Source of the DNA: CBDCWO01 sp965223405 | GTDB lineage: Bacteria > Bacteroidota > Bacteroidia > Chitinophagales > Saprospiraceae | DNA: 64,000 nucleotides | Direction of reading: 5' to 3' | NCBI GenBank assembly: GCA_965223405.1 | Contig: CBDCWO010000006.1 | Span: 5,518,001-5,582,000, forward strand | Part shown: in pieces, positions 61,557 to 64,000 of the stretch | How the letters are laid out: each line of letters opens with the position of its first letter | Position numbering within the stretch: the first letter of the stretch is position 1 | Position numbers and translations under genes: made by a program | The notes under the pieces: generated by a model | The model's database searches: none | The model's input: the letters and a program-made list of their open reading frames with translations, nothing else | Told to the model about the DNA's origin: nothing

Positions 61557-62643
61557 TTCTTTTATGCTTTTTCCAATTATTATTGATCATTCTCAGTATT
61601 AACAGTCCCAAGTCTTCGGTTTCCATAGGTGATCGGGATAGGATCACTACTCCGGTATCCGTGTCCGGTACAAAACCAATAAATGCTTTGTGACCTGACG
61701 TAGTTCCGGCATGAAGGACTATTTGTGGTTTTCTTTTGGGCAACATCACATACCAACCAGTACCCATCCAGATTCTACCAGGTAACTCTGTATCGACCAT
61801 TGGTAGAAAGCACGAGAGTAAAGGTCCTTCTAACGGATTGTAATTTATTCCCAAAAGTATTTTTGTCCATGCCAATAGTCCGGACAAATTGGCTTTTAGT
61901 CCCAGGGAGGCCAAAAACGATTTAAACTTCCAGGCTGATACCGGTAATCCTCCTTTGCTGAATCCATACTCAGTTGCCGTTGTATCTGACTTTCCGACGA
62001 TAAGAGAATCCAGCAGGAGTGGAGTCAATAAATAGTGGTTTAATAACTCCAAATAAGATATGTCAAATTTCGACTCAAGGGCCAACTCCAGGATGGCATA
62101 ATTGAGGTGACTATAGGAGAAAGAATGGGGTGGACCCTGGGTAGGTTCAAATGTTTTATACCAATGTAATAAATGACTTTTATCGAAATGGGCATAAAGA
62201 CCTTGAAGACCCTTGTCAAAAGCTCCAATCCCCGGAATGGTCTTCGGAAAACCACTTTGATGAGAAAGGATGGATTTCCAGGTTAATGCTAAAAGCGGAT
62301 TATGATAACTTTCCGGAAAGGAATTATTCAATTCTTCATTGATATCTAGCTTATGCTGCGATTCCAGAACCTTAATCAGGCTGGCAGTAAATACTTTGCT
62401 CAATCCTCCAAGTTCGAAATACTTTCTCCGGTCCAAGGCTGGTATTTTCAGTGAACCATTGAAAGTAAATGTATAAGTCGAATCTTTTACAATAACACCG
62501 ACTAAAAAACCATGATGGTCTTCAAGCGGAATATCGGTGTCATAGAATATGATCTTTTCAATTTCCTTTCGTAAATATTCCTTCTGAGCTATTCCAGGAA
62601 TAGCCCCGATAAACACCAGTATTACAAAAAGGATTTTGTACAT
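61549..62643 (-). CDS. exported beta-lactamase-like protein lacking the catalytic serine
   Basis: 364 residues. Signal peptide 'MYKILFVILVFIGAIPGIA'. The class C serine-hydrolase fold is recognisable ('KYFELGGLSKVFTASLIKV', 'ILSHQSGFPKTIPG', 'VLHAGTTSGHKAFIGFV'). However, the SxxK motif is G80-L81-S82-K83, so the nucleophilic serine is glycine. The usual Y-x-N reads 'YSHLNYA', with His in place of Asn. Histidine-x-glycine is retained. It is probably catalytically dead and may be a binding protein. Start and stop overlap hscA and SUI1, so it is in a tight operon with cytosolic genes. Confidence 0.85.
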   Translation of the reverse strand: MYKILFVILVFIGAIPGIAQKEYLRKEIEKIIFYDTDIPLEDHHGFLVGVIVKDSTYTFTFNGSLKIPALDRRKYFELGGLSKVFTASLIKVLESQHKLDINEELNNSFPESYHNPLLALTWKSILSHQSGFPKTIPGIGAFDKGLQGLYAHFDKSHLLHWYKTFEPTQGPPHSFSYSHLNYAILELALESKFDISYLELLNHYLLTPLLLDSLIVGKSDTTATEYGFSKGGLPVSAWKFKSFLASLGLKANLSGLLAWTKILLGINYNPLEGPLLSCFLPMVDTELPGRIWMGTGWYVMLPKRKPQIVLHAGTTSGHKAFIGFVPDTDTGVVILSRSPMETEDLGLLILRMINNNWKKHKRNG

Positions 62644-64000
62644 CAGACTTTTTTTCCTCTTAGAGAATTGGAAATGGTAGCTTCCAAAGACCTTTGGGCC
62701 AGCGGTTTGGTAAAATCGTTTAAAGTTTGAATGGCTAACTGTATCTCATCTTTCTGATTACCTGATAGGGAAGTTTTAATTTTGTCTGTTAATCTTGCTA
62801 TTTCAGAAACTTCCTCCTCCGTTAGCAACTCATCGTTTTGCGCGATGAATTTATAAGCGGCGTTTATCAAAACGTTAGCTTCATTTTTAGTTTCTTTCAA
62901 CGCTCTGATTTGCATATCGGATTCAGCAGTTTGTATAGATTCAAGTAGCATCTTTGCCATCTCTTCCTCTGAAATGCCATACTGTGACTTGATTTCAATT
63001 TGTTGTGAAATATTGGACCTAATTTCTTTAGCCCTCACGGTCAGAATCCCGTCTGCATCAATCAAGAAATGGACCTCAATCTTAGGGATACCGGCAGGCA
63101 TAGGCGGTATTTCTCTGAGAATAAATTCTCCTAACTTGCGGTTGTTTTCGACCAGATCCCTTTCACCCTGAAAGACACTAATTTTTAAATTTTTCTGTCC
63201 GTCAACGGAGGTGGTATATTTACGACCAGCACTGATTGGGATTTTGCTGTTTCTGGGTATGATCGTGTCCATTAAACCACCTACAGTCTCGATACCGAGA
63301 GATAGCGGTGTAACGTCCAAGAGAAGCAAATCTTTTTCTCTTCCTGCTAAAATATTGGCCTGTATTGCAGCACCGATAGCTACAACTTCGTCAGGATTGA
63401 GTGAATCATTTGCCATTTTGCCAAAAAATGAACTTACCATTTCCTTGATCAGTGGAATTCGTGTAGATCCTCCAACCAATATGATATGATCGATTTGTGA
63501 AACATTGGTATTCGCATCCTCAAGCGCCCGGTTAACACTTTCCAATGTATTTTCAACCAGTGGCTTACCGATAGTTTCAAACTCTTCCTTGGTCAACACC
63601 AAGGGTGTGTTATCTATCGATCCTTCATACTTTGTGTTGAAGCTCAAATGTTTCTTCGCTGTCTCGGCCTCCAGGCGAAGAGCCTGACGCATTGGCTTAT
63701 TTTCCAATTGCTGCTTGCTGATCATACCTTTTTGCAGCCAATAATCAACAATCAATTGGTCAAAGTCATCACCACCCAGGAATGTATTTCCATGAGTTGA
63801 TAGTACTTCAAAGATCCCATCTTCTATTTGTAATATAGAAATATCAAATGTACCGCCACCCAAATCGTATACCGCAATGGTCTCTGATCGTTCCTTCGCT
63901 CCATCTATTCCATAGGCTAGACTTGCCGCTGTCGGTTCATTGATGATTCTCAGAACATCCAAACCTGCTAACTTGCCGGCATCCCTTGTGGCCTGCCTTT
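62643..64000 (-). CDS. hscA: Hsp70-family chaperone, HscA-like (5' end outside window)
   Basis: The frame is open to the window edge; about 452 C-terminal residues are visible. ATPase signatures: 'IINEPTAASLAYGID', 'YDLGGGTFDISILQI' and 'IILVGGSTRIPLIKEMV'. The substrate domain reads 'IPPMPAGIPKIEVHFLIDA', and there is 'YGISEEEMAKML', matching HscA (iron-sulfur cluster assembly) better than DnaK. It also ends without the DnaK-type acidic tail. The upstream isc genes would lie beyond the window. The stop overlaps the start of the beta-lactamase-like gene (TGATG). Confidence 0.9.
   Translation of the reverse strand, partial: RQATRDAGKLAGLDVLRIINEPTAASLAYGIDGAKERSETIAVYDLGGGTFDISILQIEDGIFEVLSTHGNTFLGGDDFDQLIVDYWLQKGMISKQQLENKPMRQALRLEAETAKKHLSFNTKYEGSIDNTPLVLTKEEFETIGKPLVENTLESVNRALEDANTNVSQIDHIILVGGSTRIPLIKEMVSSFFGKMANDSLNPDEVVAIGAAIQANILAGREKDLLLLDVTPLSLGIETVGGLMDTIIPRNSKIPISAGRKYTTSVDGQKNLKISVFQGERDLVENNRKLGEFILREIPPMPAGIPKIEVHFLIDADGILTVRAKEIRSNISQQIEIKSQYGISEEEMAKMLLESIQTAESDMQIRALKETKNEANVLINAAYKFIAQNDELLTEEEVSEIARLTDKIKTSLSGNQKDEIQLAIQTLNDFTKPLAQRSLEATISNSLRGKKV

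Noticed and set aside
1..64000. Insertion sequences, prophage, toxin-antitoxin or defence island
   Set aside because: No transposase, integrase, phage structural, toxin-antitoxin or restriction gene was recognised among the open frames on either strand.

Overview
This AT-rich window looks like chromosomal DNA from a Bacteroidota bacterium, most plausibly a Saprospiria-like (Lewinella/Haliscomenobacter-type) lineage. The evidence is a PorP/SprF-type protein of type IX secretion (T9SS), a secreted dehydrogenase with a T9SS C-terminal sorting domain, many short lipoproteins, DUF3810-, DUF58- and DUF6787-like proteins, and several promoter candidates with the Bacteroidota -7 element TAnnTTTG. The order assignment is inference; the phylum is well supported. 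No transposase, prophage, CRISPR array, tRNA or rRNA gene was seen.

Layout. 0-4.3 kb: end of an AraC-type regulator, a beta-propeller lipoprotein, a tight DUF58/PPK2/S4 operon on the minus strand, then a MITE-like repeat and trxA with its terminator. 4.4-12.3 kb: DUF3810 membrane protein, a MoaD-like protein overlapping an Asp-box propeller, a CocE-type hydrolase, an exported ankyrin-phosphatase, a TolB-like lipoprotein and a DUF6787-like protein. 12.7-18.6 kb: a regulator, purM, a secreted class-C beta-lactamase-like hydrolase, and an ECF sigma/anti-sigma pair. 18.7-31.1 kb: purB-ppk1, a TonB receptor, tpiA, an S24-type regulator, an aminotransferase, gpsA, a hydrolase and yidC. 31.3-38.5 kb: small lipoproteins and unknowns, then a pair of predicted exported flavoproteins. 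38.6-52.5 kb: a YidE/AspT-type transporter, ndk, nrnA, FKBP, a T9SS cargo dehydrogenase, prfB with its programmed frameshift, lolD, two glycosyltransferases and ribBA. 52.5-64 kb: porP, a cystathionine beta-synthase, a LysM protein, kdsB, cdd, a saccharopine dehydrogenase-like gene, a flippase, prmC, a SUI1 gene, a dead beta-lactamase-like gene and hscA (cut by the window edge).

Most genes are housekeeping: purines, riboflavin, polyphosphate, translation termination (prfB and its methyltransferase prmC), membrane insertion and envelope sugars. The less ordinary content is a set of interspersed, palindrome-rich intergenic repeats. Family A occurs at 3.66 and 45.64 kb. A mosaic of families B, C, D and E is shared between 39.0-39.6 and 51.7-52.4 kb. 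Other notable items are a RibBA whose GTP cyclohydrolase II half has lost its zinc ligands, a beta-lactamase-like protein lacking its nucleophile in the hscA operon, a ubiquitin-like/propeller gene pair, an exported FMN-binding/FAD oxidoreductase pair, and start codons lying only a few bases after a -7 promoter box.
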